The notes: a model not told the origin generated them from the sequence alone. A stretch of 64,000 bases of DNA from JABDJZ01 sp047619685 (GCA_047619685.1 JBLHLC010000001.1:219594-283593), one strand, 5' to 3'; shown: positions 33,389 through 42,887, counted from the stretch's first letter. Numbers and translations: made by a program.

Positions 33389-34339
33389 ATGAACCTTAAG
33401 GTCTTCGATTCTGACGCTGTCCTGGGGGCTCTGGATAATCCCAGCTTGATCGATGCCCTGGATCGGACCTTTCGGGCAGGATCTACGACTCCGCCGCGCT
33501 CTCACTTCGACACCGGCAAGGGTGCGTTTCTCGTGATGCCGGCCTGGGAAGCCGGTGCGTTTACGGGCGCCAAACTCGTTACGATTCACCGTGAGAACCA
33601 CAAGCTTGGGCTGGCGACAATACACGGGCTGTACGTGCTTTTTGATGGCGTGAACGGCGTTCCGCTTGCCGTGATGGACGGGAGAATGCTCACGCTCTTG
33701 CGCACTGCCGCTGCATCCGCCCTGGCGGCTCGATATCTCGCACGGGCGGCCGCCCGGAACCACCTGGTCATTGGAGCCGGGGCGCTGGCTCCCTTCCTGG
33801 TCAGGTCCATGAGGTGTGTTCGCCCGATTGAGTCAGTCCGAGTCTGGAACCGCACAAAAAGTAAAGCCACAACAATGGCCTCGGAGTTGACGGCGGCCGG
33901 AATCCCCGCATGTTCTACCGATAATCTATCCGAGGCCGTCGCCTGGGCCGACATCATCTCCACGGCGACGCAGTCCACGACGCCACTGATTCATGCTGAC
34001 GATCTCCGGCCGGGGACGCATCTGGATTTGGTGGGTGCCTATACCCCGGAGATGGCGGAAGCATCTCCGGAGGTGCTGAAGTCTGCCACCGTCGTGGTGG
34101 ATACCTGGGAAGGCGCCCGCGCGGAAGGGGGTGACCTCATTCGGGCTGTTGCCGAAGGCGCGATTACCTGGGAGGACGTTGCTGGCGACTTGACAGCCCT
34201 TACCTCGGGCACGATCCCTGGCAGGTCGTCGGACGGCCAGATTACGGCGTTCAAGTCTGTGGGAGCTTCTATTGAGGACCTTGCCGCGGCCAGACTGGCC
34301 TGGGAGCGTCTCTCCGGCGAAGGAACGCCGGGCGGATGA
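33389..34339 (+). CDS. Ornithine cyclodeaminase / mu-crystallin family protein
   Basis: 316 residues. The dinucleotide-binding motif is VIGAGALAPFLVRSM near 125-140, preceded by the conserved MDGRMLTLLRTAAASALAARYLAR; TATQSTTPLIHADDLRPGTHLDLVGAY completes the NAD(P) domain. Members act as ornithine cyclodeaminases, alanine dehydrogenases or ketimine reductases. KLVTIHRENHKLGL contains the substrate lysine region. The substrate is not assignable. The stop overlaps the next oxidoreductase's ATG by four bases, so they likely share a pathway. Confidence 0.85.
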   Translation: MNLKVFDSDAVLGALDNPSLIDALDRTFRAGSTTPPRSHFDTGKGAFLVMPAWEAGAFTGAKLVTIHRENHKLGLATIHGLYVLFDGVNGVPLAVMDGRMLTLLRTAAASALAARYLARAAARNHLVIGAGALAPFLVRSMRCVRPIESVRVWNRTKSKATTMASELTAAGIPACSTDNLSEAVAWADIISTATQSTTPLIHADDLRPGTHLDLVGAYTPEMAEASPEVLKSATVVVDTWEGARAEGGDLIRAVAEGAITWEDVAGDLTALTSGTIPGRSSDGQITAFKSVGASIEDLAAARLAWERLSGEGTPGG

Positions 34340-35415
34340 ACGTTCTGGTTGTCGGTGCCGGTGTCATGGGCCTCAGCGCGGCGCGGAGCCTGCTGCTGGC
34401 CGGGCATGATGTCACCATCGTGGACCCGGGTCCCGCCTCGGACCCCACCAGGGCATCATCGGATGAACAAAGATTGATTCGGATTCCCTACGGAAGGCGG
34501 GTCGGCTATCAGCAAATGGCCCGGGACGCGTTTGGGGCATGGGACCGACTGTGGGAGCAGTTGGGCCGAGTGGACTATGTGGAGACTGGTTCGCTGATCA
34601 CGGGGCCCGCCGAGTCGGAGTGGATAGCGACATCGCTTGCCCATCTGGATCGGTCGGAAGTGCGGATCCTCTCGCCCAATGACGTTTTTCGTCTGGTCCC
34701 GGGTTTCCGGCCTCCGGCGGCCGATGTCTCCTTTCTGGTGCCACGCGGGGGCGTCCTGATGGCCGACCGGATTCTCCAGGGACTGAACGAGCTCACGGCG
34801 GCCGCACGAAGAAGGGCGGGCCTGGTGGTCAGCGTTTCTCCTGAGTCAGCCTCCTGTGAAATGGCCGATGGCACGCGACTGACGGCAGATCGAGTCATTC
34901 TGTCGTTGGGTGCGGCCGTTTGGCCGGCGGGGGCGCCGTCTGCGGCCCGCAATCCCTCGCGACAAACGGCCATGTATTTGAACGACCCGGGCTCGACGGA
35001 TACCCGGGTGCCGTTCGTTCTGGATCTCTCGCCCAAGGGAGGCTTCTACTTCGTTCCGGGTGTAGACGGCACAAGCGCAAAGATGGGGACGCATACGTTC
35101 AGCATGCAGGGATCCCATTCCGACAACCGAGAATGTTCAGCACTCGAGGTAGATGCGCTCGAGAAGATACGCCAGGGTCGTGGCGCGTTTTGCGCAGACT
35201 GGTCGGTTCGCGACTGCAGGGCCTGCTACTACGATGTCACTCCGTCGGAGCGGTTCCTGGGGCTCGTAGACCGGAAGGCCATCTGGCTGGGTGGATTCTC
35301 CGGGCACGGATTCAAGTTTGCCCCGCTCATTGGCGAACGGGTTGTCGCCCTGGTGGACGGCCGACTTACGGAGTCGGCATTTCGAAACTGGCTGGGCGGA
35401 CAGGCGCCGCACTAA
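34336..35415 (+). CDS. FAD-dependent amine/amino-acid oxidase, sarcosine oxidase-like
   Basis: 359 residues of the DAO fold: VLVVGAGVMGLSAARSLLLAGHDVTIVD binds FAD ADP, and the C-terminal GFSGHGFKFAPLIGE is the monomeric sarcosine oxidase/N-methyltryptophan oxidase signature. RACYYDVTPSERFLGL contains the Cys-Tyr region where these enzymes often attach FAD covalently (Cys in xCYYDVTP). It probably oxidises a secondary amine or imino acid produced or used by the preceding cyclodeaminase-family enzyme (inference from the ATGA overlap). Confidence 0.87.
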   Translation: MNVLVVGAGVMGLSAARSLLLAGHDVTIVDPGPASDPTRASSDEQRLIRIPYGRRVGYQQMARDAFGAWDRLWEQLGRVDYVETGSLITGPAESEWIATSLAHLDRSEVRILSPNDVFRLVPGFRPPAADVSFLVPRGGVLMADRILQGLNELTAAARRRAGLVVSVSPESASCEMADGTRLTADRVILSLGAAVWPAGAPSAARNPSRQTAMYLNDPGSTDTRVPFVLDLSPKGGFYFVPGVDGTSAKMGTHTFSMQGSHSDNRECSALEVDALEKIRQGRGAFCADWSVRDCRACYYDVTPSERFLGLVDRKAIWLGGFSGHGFKFAPLIGERVVALVDGRLTESAFRNWLGGQAPH

Positions 35416-35450
35416 AAAAGGGACGGCTGCAAAAGCAGCCGTCCCTTTTT
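35415..35450. terminator. Bidirectional intrinsic terminator
   Basis: A perfect 16-bp inverted repeat (AAAAAGGGACGGCTGC / GCAGCCGTCCCTTTTT) around an AAAA loop, with A- and T-runs at the two ends, separates the convergent oxidase and rpsA genes and serves both strands. Confidence 0.95.
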
Positions 35451-35470
35451 AATGATCAGCAGAGCGGAGA

Positions 35471-38008
35471 CTAAGCTTTCTTCTCCGCTTCAGCTGCCGC
35501 TTCCTCCTCGGCCGGGGCCTCGGTCTCAGCGACTGCTTCCGCCACTTCCTCCTTGGCCGGAGCCTCGGTCTCAGCGACTGCTTCCGCCACTTCCTCCTTG
35601 GCCGGGGCCTCGGTCTCAGCGACTGCTTCTACTACTTCCTCTGCAGGGGCCTCAGCCTTCTTCTTGGCTTTCGCCTTGGCCTTGGGCTTCTCTGCTGCTG
35701 GCTTCTCAACCACTGCAGGAGCAGCGGCTTCGGCCTCAGCGGCCTCCATCTTGGCTTTGAGGGCTTCCAGGCCGCTCAGCTCGCCCAGAGTCGTAGGCCC
35801 GGTGGCCGAAGCCTCCTGGGTGTACTTCTGGACTTCCCGAACTTCCTCTTGGCGCTCGCGACGCTTCTCGGCTCGTTCGGTACGCTCGGCGTTGAACTGC
35901 ATCTCACGACCCACGGCTACTTCAGAGACGGTGATCTCCTTGTTGGCCATGTCGAAACGGATGACACGCAATGCATCGAGCGCGTCGCCTTCGTGATAGG
36001 AGGCGTCAAACGTCCCGGCGTTCTTGAGTTCGCCAAGCGGAATGAATGCTTCGACATCAAGCGGCAATTCGACCACAATACCACGGTCCTCGACGCGAAC
36101 GACGGTACCGGATGTGTCCGTGCCAATTGCGTATACCTGCTGGAAGCCATTCCACGGGTTGGTGTCAACCTGCTTGTGACCAAGCGAGATGCGGCGATCG
36201 TCCGAATCGATGTTCAAGACAACGACGTCCATCTCCAGACCCTTCTTCACCATCTCCGAAGGATGGCGAATCTTCTTGGTCCAGGACAGGTCGCTGATGT
36301 GAACAAGACCGTCGATTCCGGGCTCAATCTCAACAAAGACACCAAAGTTGGTGATGTTGCGGACCTTGCCACGCATAACGGTTCCGGGGGGATACCGCTC
36401 GGCGATGTTCTGCCAGGGATCGGGCTCCAGCTGCTTCATGCCAAGCGAGATCTTCTTTCCATCGTGGTCGATGTTGAGAATCTTCACCTGGACGACCTGG
36501 CCAAGAGCCACCATCTGGCTAGGATGCCTGATGTGTTCGGTCCAACTCATCTCGGAGATGTGAACAAGACCTTCGATACCCTTCTCGAGTTCGACGAAGG
36601 CGCCGTAATCCGTGATCGAGACCACCTTGCCCTCGACCTGAGCGGTCGGGCCAAACTTCTCCATGATGTTCTCCCACGGGTGCTCATGCAGCTGCTTGAG
36701 ACCCAGTGAGATGCGCTGACGCTCCTTGTCGTAGTCCAAAACCACAACGTTGAGCTTGTCGTCCAGTCCAACGAGTTCGGACGGATGCGTGACGCGGCCC
36801 CAGGAGAGATCCGTAATGTGGAGCAGACCGTCCACGCCACCGAGATCGATGAATACACCGAAATCCGTGATGTTCTTGACCGTTCCTTCCAGGATTTGAC
36901 CTGGCTCCATCGTCGAGAGAATGCTCTCCCGCTGCTTCTGAAGGTCCTTCTCGATGAGGGCCTTGTGAGAAACGACGATGTTCTCGTTGGCAGGATTGAG
37001 CTTGACGATCTTGAATTCCATCCGCTTGTCCAGGTACGCGTCGAAGTCGCGCACGGGGCGGACGTCGATCTGCGATCCGGGAAGGAATGCCTCGAGACCT
37101 TCGAAGAGCTCTACGATCATGCCGCCCTTGATACGGCGAACGATCGTGCCTTCGAGCACACTCTCTCCTTCGAAAGCGTCCTCGATCTTGCGCCAGCGGC
37201 GCACGGTGTCTGCCTTCGTCTTGGAGAGAACCAGCTGACCCAGCCGATCTTCCATGCGCTCCAGGAAGACTTCTACCTCATCACCGATGTTCAGCTCTTC
37301 GTCGAATTCATTCTTGGCGACAATACCGTCGCTCTTGAATCCGATGTCGATGACGACATCCTTGTCGCCGATCGAAACGATCTTACCCGTGACAATCTGC
37401 TGCTCGGCAACCTCGGTGAACGTTCCTTCGACCAGGGTCCTCAGCGCGTCATAGGCGGGTCCGGAAGAGAAGGTCGTGTCATCGGCGTCAATCGCGTTCA
37501 GCTCATCGAGCTTGTAGACCTTGCCGGTGATTTCACCCTTATAACCAATCGACAGCCGGACCGCCGTTGCCGCAACTTTGGCAGCGGCCTCGGGCTCAGC
37601 TTCGGCAGCGGCCTCGGGCTCAGCTTCGACAGCGGCCTCGGGCTGAGCTTCGGCAGCGGCCTCGGCGACGGGCTCAGCTTCGGCAGCGGCCTCGGCGACG
37701 GGCTCAGCTTCGACAGCGGCCTCGGCGACGGGCTCAGCTTCGACAGCGGCCTCGGCGACGGGCTCAGCCTCGGCGGCGGCCTCGGCGACCTCCGCTGCGG
37801 GCTCAGCTTCGGCGACTGCTTCCGCAATTTCTGCGGTGGCTTCCTCGGAAGGTGCGTCTTCGACTGCGGCCGTTGTTTCGGCTGCTACTGTTTCGGGGGG
37901 ATCTGGGGGAGTTTCGGTGGTGACCTCGCTGGTCACTTTAGTCCCGGTGTCTTCTTGTTCAGCTGCCATATCGGCGGCAGCATCCGTTTTCTGCTGTTCG
38001 TCAGCCAT
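35471..38008 (-). CDS. rpsA: 30S ribosomal protein S1 with long low-complexity tails
   Basis: 845 residues, far longer than E. coli S1 (557). Six S1 domains span about 180-700; the third to fifth (DFGVFIDLGGVDGLLHITDLSW, DYGAFVELEKGIEGLVHISEMSW, NFGVFVEIEPGIDGLVHISDLSW) are the mRNA-binding type. The first ~150 residues are acidic AEAEPVAEA repeats and the last ~100 contain a Lys/Ala stretch (KAKAKAKKKAEAPAE) and three 15-residue AETEAPAKEEVAEAV units. S1 brings mRNA to the 30S subunit. It follows cmk, the conserved cmk-rpsA pairing, with a 137-base leader. Confidence 0.96.
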   Translation of the reverse strand: MADEQQKTDAAADMAAEQEDTGTKVTSEVTTETPPDPPETVAAETTAAVEDAPSEEATAEIAEAVAEAEPAAEVAEAAAEAEPVAEAAVEAEPVAEAAVEAEPVAEAAAEAEPVAEAAAEAQPEAAVEAEPEAAAEAEPEAAAKVAATAVRLSIGYKGEITGKVYKLDELNAIDADDTTFSSGPAYDALRTLVEGTFTEVAEQQIVTGKIVSIGDKDVVIDIGFKSDGIVAKNEFDEELNIGDEVEVFLERMEDRLGQLVLSKTKADTVRRWRKIEDAFEGESVLEGTIVRRIKGGMIVELFEGLEAFLPGSQIDVRPVRDFDAYLDKRMEFKIVKLNPANENIVVSHKALIEKDLQKQRESILSTMEPGQILEGTVKNITDFGVFIDLGGVDGLLHITDLSWGRVTHPSELVGLDDKLNVVVLDYDKERQRISLGLKQLHEHPWENIMEKFGPTAQVEGKVVSITDYGAFVELEKGIEGLVHISEMSWTEHIRHPSQMVALGQVVQVKILNIDHDGKKISLGMKQLEPDPWQNIAERYPPGTVMRGKVRNITNFGVFVEIEPGIDGLVHISDLSWTKKIRHPSEMVKKGLEMDVVVLNIDSDDRRISLGHKQVDTNPWNGFQQVYAIGTDTSGTVVRVEDRGIVVELPLDVEAFIPLGELKNAGTFDASYHEGDALDALRVIRFDMANKEITVSEVAVGREMQFNAERTERAEKRRERQEEVREVQKYTQEASATGPTTLGELSGLEALKAKMEAAEAEAAAPAVVEKPAAEKPKAKAKAKKKAEAPAEEVVEAVAETEAPAKEEVAEAVAETEAPAKEEVAEAVAETEAPAEEEAAAEAEKKA
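35518..35652 (-). repeat. Three 45-bp tandem repeats in the rpsA 3' end
   Basis: Near-identical 45-base units, in frame, encode AETEAPAKEEVAEAV in the S1 tail; the unit nearest the Lys-rich stretch has diverged. Confidence 0.85.
37581..37800 (-). repeat. Approximately 24-30-bp tandem repeats in the rpsA 5' end
   Basis: Units such as ggcgacgggctcagcttcga encode VAEAAVEAEP in the acidic N-terminal tail of S1. The longer 30-base form recurs four times, and a shorter 24-base variant lies toward the S1 domains. Confidence 0.8.
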
Positions 38009-38140
38009 GTGTTGTTAACCGATCCATCGGAAAGCGCCAGGTGTGCAGGGAACCGCTTCCTCCGAGAATCTACTGGAATGTTTAGTTATTGATATGACGA
38101 CCTCCCTGGGGTCGCCTGAAGTGGTGCTTAATCATTTCGG

Positions 38141-38148
38141 CAAAGCTA
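38141..38148 (-). promoter_or_regulatory. TAGCTTTG, possible -7 element for rpsA
   Basis: Exact TAnnTTTG match on the minus strand, overlapping the cmk stop codon and placing a start about 125 bases before rpsA. No TTTG-like -33 element is found at the right distance, so it may be chance. The remaining leader (38009-38140) holds a weak CGACC/GGTCG stem and nothing else I recognise. Confidence 0.25.
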
Positions 38149-38838
38149 ATGTCCTACCGTTCTGGATCTGCGGCGTTCCCCGGCAAGTGACACGATTCGG
38201 GATACCTGCTCCTTGAAGCCAATCGAGGTGGTATCAATCTCTATGGCATTCACCGCCATCTTCAACGGCGAAGCGTCGCGCGTGGAGTCGCTGCGGTCTC
38301 GGTCCGCCATTTCCTTTTTGATCTGGACCTCGCTTTGATTGCCCGGGGCCGCGGCCATCTGGGCACTTCTCCTTGAGGCCCGCACGGCAAGATCAGCGGT
38401 CAGAAAGATCTTCAGATCCGCGTTTGGAAAGACCACCGTGCCGATGTCCCTTCCTTCCAGAACAACGCCCCGACCCGCCTCTGACTCAACGGCGGCAAGC
38501 CTGCGCTGCTCGGCCACCAACCGGCTCCGAACGACTTCCAGTTTGCTCACTTTGCTGGCCATTACAGAGGCTTCGGGTTCGCGGATGGCATCGCTGACAT
38601 CAACGCCGGACAGGAACACGCGGAGACCGTCCGTCCCGGGCCGGAGATCCAGGTCAAGCTGGGCGAGGGCATCCTCGACATTGTCTGCACTCGGCTCCAA
38701 CCCCTGACGCATGAACAGCAGGCCAACAGCGCGATACATTGCCCCGGTGTCCAGGTAGAAAAAACCCAGACGACGCGCGACGGCGCGCGCAGTCGTGCTC
38801 TTTCCTGACCCTGCGGGCCCGTCTATGGCTATAATCAT
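38146..38838 (-). CDS. cmk: Cytidylate kinase
   Basis: Phosphorylates CMP and dCMP. 230 residues. P-loop IAIDGPAGSGKSTTARAVARRLGFFYLDTGAMYRA at the N-terminus, VVLEGRDIGTVVFPNADLKIFLTAD and a lid with RDRSDSTRDASPLKMAVNAIEIDTT. Start ATG 38838 has AGGA ten bases upstream. It is directly upstream of rpsA, as in many bacteria. Confidence 0.97.
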   Translation of the reverse strand: MIIAIDGPAGSGKSTTARAVARRLGFFYLDTGAMYRAVGLLFMRQGLEPSADNVEDALAQLDLDLRPGTDGLRVFLSGVDVSDAIREPEASVMASKVSKLEVVRSRLVAEQRRLAAVESEAGRGVVLEGRDIGTVVFPNADLKIFLTADLAVRASRRSAQMAAAPGNQSEVQIKKEMADRDRSDSTRDASPLKMAVNAIEIDTTSIGFKEQVSRIVSLAGERRRSRTVGH

Positions 38839-38923
38839 TTCGCGATCCTAAAACTTAAAATACGTAAGCTCTGAAGCTATCGTTCGAGGATGGACCCCGG
38901 CACGAAATCACTTGTAGAACGGC

Positions 38924-39493
38924 GTGAATTCAGGTACTCGTTTGCGAAAGCTGGACACATTTGAAATTCCCCGAGTCCCCGAAAGCAGGATCGGCGACGC
39001 CCGGCGTCATCCGATCCGGATTGTGGTTGAAAATGTACGGTCGGCGTTCAACGTCGGATCCATTCTCCGTACCGCAGATGCTCTTCGGGTCGAGCATGTC
39101 CATCTCGTCGGCTTTTCGCCCCAGGGAGACCACAAGGGCGTAAACAAGGCCGCACTTGGCGCCCAGGATTCTGTGCCCTGGAGTCACGAACCGGAGATTG
39201 GCCGGACGCTCGAGTCGCTGAGACGCCAAGGATTTACGTTGGCCGCGGTCGAAATCACAGACTCTCCCAGAGACCCCAGGTGCCTGGAACCAGGGGACTT
39301 TCCCTTGGCCCTGGTGGTAGGAAACGAGGTGAGCGGGGTGTCTGACGAGGCCCTCGCCGCCTGTGACTTCGCGCTCGAATTACCTCAATTCGGGGTCAAG
39401 CACTCGCTGAACGTAGCGGTCGCGATGGGCGTAGTAGGGTATGACGCCACGAGGTGCTGGAAGGAACTCCAGGAGGCCGAATCCAATGAATGA
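38924..39493 (+). CDS. SpoU/TrmH-family RNA 2'-O-methyltransferase
   Basis: 189 residues with the deep trefoil-knot SAM-binding motifs: NVRSAFNVGSILRTAD (motif 1, with the catalytic Arg), LALVVGNEVSGVSDEAL (motif 2) and LPQFGVKHSLNVAVAMGVVGYD (motif 3). The short form lacks an N-terminal substrate-recognition domain. tRNA or rRNA target cannot be told apart. It overlaps the mutase small-subunit gene by eight bases, though a functional tie is not evident. Confidence 0.92.
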   Translation: MNSGTRLRKLDTFEIPRVPESRIGDARRHPIRIVVENVRSAFNVGSILRTADALRVEHVHLVGFSPQGDHKGVNKAALGAQDSVPWSHEPEIGRTLESLRRQGFTLAAVEITDSPRDPRCLEPGDFPLALVVGNEVSGVSDEALAACDFALELPQFGVKHSLNVAVAMGVVGYDATRCWKELQEAESNE

Positions 39494-40715
39494 GACTATG
39501 AAGGGCACCGCTTCCCCAAGCCCAGAGGCACTCGACCTCGCAGGCCATTTTTCACCGACGACCCAGGAGGCGTGGCGAGAACTGTTCCTTCGAGATCTTG
39601 GAATCGACCGGATCGAGGCCGCATCCACCGGCCTGGATGGCGATCCGCCCGTGCTCCCGTATTACACCCAATCGTCGGCCCATGATATTGGTGGTACTGC
39701 GGGCTGGCGATATGCCGATTTTGTAGACCTGGGACCTGCAGGCTCTCGTGATGTGCCCGGGAATGATCCCGGGGCTGACGGAGCCGCGGATCTCGTGATT
39801 TTCCGCCTGGATGGACCCTTCGACGGACTGGATCCGTCACGGCTTGCCCATGCGGGCCCTCATCTTGTCTGGGCAACCGGCGCGGGCGCGGCCGACCTCT
39901 CGGGACTTGACCGGGAGTCTCTCATCCTGGACCCGATGGCCGAGGCGCTGCGCCACAATGCCCCTGTCGACTTCGGCCTCAGCGACTTTGGAGGATCCTT
40001 GCCGTGTTACGTGGACCTGACGGCCTGGGATGCCCGGGCTGCGCCCAACTCCTGGCTGGCTGCCGCGGCCTTTTCCTCCGTCTCAGAGTGGATGGTTCAA
40101 CTGACGAACGCAGGGGTACCCCCGGAGCGTGCCGCCTCTCGGATCCGGATCATTATTCCCCTTCGGACCGAGTTCTTTCCTTCGATCGCCCTTCAAAGGG
40201 CCATAAGACTCGGGACCCGCGAGGTGCTCGCTCACTTCGGAGCGGTCGGGTGCCCGCCCCACACGGCAGTCGCCTCCGAGTTTGCCCTTTCACCGCAAGA
40301 CACGTACACGAACCTTCTGCGCAGCACGACCATGGCCGCCGCTGCGGCGGTTGGTGGCGCGGATGTGTTGTGCCTTCTTCCCTACGACCATCATGCAGGA
40401 GGCAGCGAACGCGGGCGTAGGCTCTCGCGGAATATCTCCCATCTGCTACGTTACGAAGGGCACCTGGGTCTTGTGGCCGATGCGGGTGCGGGGTCACACT
40501 ATGTGGAGACGCTGACGGAAGAGACTGCAAGACTCGGGTGGGATCATTTCAAGGAATGGGAATCCCGAGGCGGTCTGGCGCGCATGCTTTCCGCTGGGGA
40601 AGTGCACCCCCTTCTTGAACCGTTTCACCTCCGGGCCGAAGCCCGCGTGGCCAGCGCAGAACGTGTTGTCGTCGGTCTGAACCGGTTTCAACCGCCAGCC
40701 GGAGGGGCAGCATAA
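39486..40715 (+). CDS. mutA: Methylmalonyl-CoA mutase small (beta) subunit, without B12 domain
   Basis: 409 residues from ATG 39486 (MNETMKGTASPSPEALDLAG). It resembles the substrate barrel of the large subunit: SAHDIGGTAGWRYADFVDLG, RIIIPLRTEFFPSIALQRAIR and a final VASAERVVVGLNRFQPP. It ends there, lacking the C-terminal cobalamin-binding domain found in ~620-residue small subunits; shorter small subunits are known in Bacteroidota. It is non-catalytic but needed for the heterodimer. A one-base overlap (TAATG) joins it to mutB. Confidence 0.9.
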   Translation: MNETMKGTASPSPEALDLAGHFSPTTQEAWRELFLRDLGIDRIEAASTGLDGDPPVLPYYTQSSAHDIGGTAGWRYADFVDLGPAGSRDVPGNDPGADGAADLVIFRLDGPFDGLDPSRLAHAGPHLVWATGAGAADLSGLDRESLILDPMAEALRHNAPVDFGLSDFGGSLPCYVDLTAWDARAAPNSWLAAAAFSSVSEWMVQLTNAGVPPERAASRIRIIIPLRTEFFPSIALQRAIRLGTREVLAHFGAVGCPPHTAVASEFALSPQDTYTNLLRSTTMAAAAAVGGADVLCLLPYDHHAGGSERGRRLSRNISHLLRYEGHLGLVADAGAGSHYVETLTEETARLGWDHFKEWESRGGLARMLSAGEVHPLLEPFHLRAEARVASAERVVVGLNRFQPPAGGAA

Positions 40716-42883
40716 TGCGGCCAGATTTTGCGAACGCCCCCTACCCTGCTTTACCCGCCATCGAGTCCGAACCGGGCCGCTCCTCCTCTGAACCGCGGAT
40801 GAGCAAAGGGGACGTCCCATCGGCCGGATATCTGTCCGCCGAGGGCATCACAATCAAGGAGCATTTCGGGCCGACTGACCTCCAGGACGCGAGCCACCTG
40901 GACTATGCGGCGGGGATCCCTCCTTTTCTCCGCGGGCCTTACCCCACCATGTATCTGACCAGGCCCTGGACGGTCCGTCAGTATGCCGGCTTTTCAACGG
41001 CCGGAGAATCCAACGCGTTCTACCGACGAAACCTGGCGGCTGGACAGCGCGGTCTGTCGGTGGCGTTTGATCTGGCCACTCATCGGGGGTACGATTCGGA
41101 TCACGAGCGCGTCCGTGGCGACGTGGGAAAGGCCGGAGTCGCAGTGGATACGGTTGAGGACATGAAACTCCTCTTCGACGGAATCCCTCTGGACAAGATG
41201 TCGGTCTCGATGACCATGAACGGCGCCGTCCTGCCCATCATGGCTTTCTACATCGTGGCCGCCCAGGAACAGGGCGTGTCGCTGGATTCCCTCAAAGGGA
41301 CCATACAGAACGACATCCTGAAGGAGTTCATGGTCCGCAACACCTACATCTACCCGCCGGCTCCGTCCATGCGGATTGTGGGTGATGTGTTCCGGTTTAC
41401 CGCGGCTCACATGCCCCGCTTCAACTCCATCTCCGTCAGCGGGTATCACATTCACGAGGCCGGGGCCCCCGCCGACCTCGAACTCGCCTACACCCTGGCC
41501 GACGGCTTGGAGTACCTCCGTACCGGCGTTGCGGCGGGACTGGATATCGACGGTTTTGCGCCACGGATTTCGTTCTTCTTTGGTCTCGGGATGCACCATT
41601 TCATGGAGGTCGCCAAACTTCGGGCGGCGCGCGTGTTATGGGCCCGGATCGTAAAGCCGTTCGGCCCCAGGAACGAGCGGTCCATGATGCTCAGGACGCA
41701 CTGTCAGACATCGGGTTGGAGCCTGACGGCACAGGACCCCTTCAATAATGTCGCCCGGACCACGTTGGAAGCACTCGCCGGCGTTGCGGGGGGTACGCAA
41801 TCCCTGCACACAAACGCACTGGACGAAGCCCTGGCGCTGCCCTCCGAATTCTCGGCCCGCATCGCACGTAACACGCAGCTCTATTTGCAGTACGAAACCG
41901 GCCTGACGGGTGCCATCGACCCCTGGGCAGGCTCATTCTACGTTGAGCGCCTGACACACGAACTCATTGAGCGGGCCTGGGAGCGGATTCAGGAGGTGGA
42001 GGCAGCCGGAGGAATGGCCACGGCCATCGAGAGCGGGTTACCCAAGCGACGGATTGAGGAGGCTGCCGCCCGGCGCCAGGCGCGGATTGATTCCGGGGCC
42101 GACGTGATTGTCGGCATGAATCGGTTTCGCGCAGAGGACTCGGACGTGATCGACCTCCTTGAGGTGGACAACAATGCGGTCCGCCGAGAGCAGATTGAAC
42201 GCCTGAATCAGGTTCGCGCGGGTAGAGACGAGAAGGAGGTCCATCGGACCCTGAAGGCACTGCGAGATGGCGCCGAATCGGATGACAACCTTCTCTCCGC
42301 GGCCGTCGATGCGGCCCGTGCCCGTGCCACGCTCGGCGAAATATCCAGCGCCCTGGAAGATGTGTTTGGGCGTCACGTAGCCGATATTCCGACGATAACA
42401 GGGGTTTTTGCTTCCGCGATGGCTGACAATCAACAGTTTAGTGAAGCCCGGAGAAGGGCTGACCAGTTCTCGAAGTCCCACGGACGTCGGCCCAGAATTC
42501 TGGTGGCGAAGCTGGGACAGGACGGGCACGACCGCGGAGCGCGGGTTGTGGCAACGGGATTCGCAGATGTCGGGTATGATGTGGACATCGGCCCTCTGTT
42601 CCAGCTTCCCTCTGAAGCGGCCAGACAGGCGGTGGAGAATGACGTCCATGTCGTCGGCATTTCCAGTCTCGCGGGCGGGCACAACACCCTCGTTCCCGAG
42701 ATTATTGCCGAGTTGGCGGCGCTCGGGCGTCCCGACATACTGGTCGTTGCGGGCGGTGTGATCCCTCCCGGCGACTACGAGGCGCTGTTTGAGGCAGGTG
42801 TCGCCGCCGTTTTCGGGCCCGGCACGGTCCTCTCCCTGGCAGCCGTGGAACTGGTTGACCTGATAGAAACCAGGCTAGGCTGA
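40715..42883 (+). CDS. mutB: Methylmalonyl-CoA mutase large subunit
   Basis: 722 residues. Interconverts succinyl-CoA and (R)-methylmalonyl-CoA with adenosylcobalamin, for propionate production or breakdown. The TIM-barrel starts after an extension: PWTVRQYAGFSTAGESNAFYRRNLAAGQRGLSVAFDLATHRGYDSD; MNGAVLPIMAFYI and MLRTHCQTSGWSLTAQDPFNN are catalytic-barrel motifs. The B12 domain near 595-722 has the cobalt ligand motif DGHDRG, then VGISSLAGGH and GGVIPPGDY. It is followed by its chaperone meaB. Confidence 0.97.
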   Translation: MRPDFANAPYPALPAIESEPGRSSSEPRMSKGDVPSAGYLSAEGITIKEHFGPTDLQDASHLDYAAGIPPFLRGPYPTMYLTRPWTVRQYAGFSTAGESNAFYRRNLAAGQRGLSVAFDLATHRGYDSDHERVRGDVGKAGVAVDTVEDMKLLFDGIPLDKMSVSMTMNGAVLPIMAFYIVAAQEQGVSLDSLKGTIQNDILKEFMVRNTYIYPPAPSMRIVGDVFRFTAAHMPRFNSISVSGYHIHEAGAPADLELAYTLADGLEYLRTGVAAGLDIDGFAPRISFFFGLGMHHFMEVAKLRAARVLWARIVKPFGPRNERSMMLRTHCQTSGWSLTAQDPFNNVARTTLEALAGVAGGTQSLHTNALDEALALPSEFSARIARNTQLYLQYETGLTGAIDPWAGSFYVERLTHELIERAWERIQEVEAAGGMATAIESGLPKRRIEEAAARRQARIDSGADVIVGMNRFRAEDSDVIDLLEVDNNAVRREQIERLNQVRAGRDEKEVHRTLKALRDGAESDDNLLSAAVDAARARATLGEISSALEDVFGRHVADIPTITGVFASAMADNQQFSEARRRADQFSKSHGRRPRILVAKLGQDGHDRGARVVATGFADVGYDVDIGPLFQLPSEAARQAVENDVHVVGISSLAGGHNTLVPEIIAELAALGRPDILVVAGGVIPPGDYEALFEAGVAAVFGPGTVLSLAAVELVDLIETRLG

Positions 42884-42887
42884 CCCA

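Noticed and set aside
36785..38092. 435-codon plus-strand frame opposite rpsA, with Gly/Leu/Ser repeats
   Set aside because: The repeats are the antisense reading of the S1 acidic tail; S1 domains on the other strand are unambiguous.
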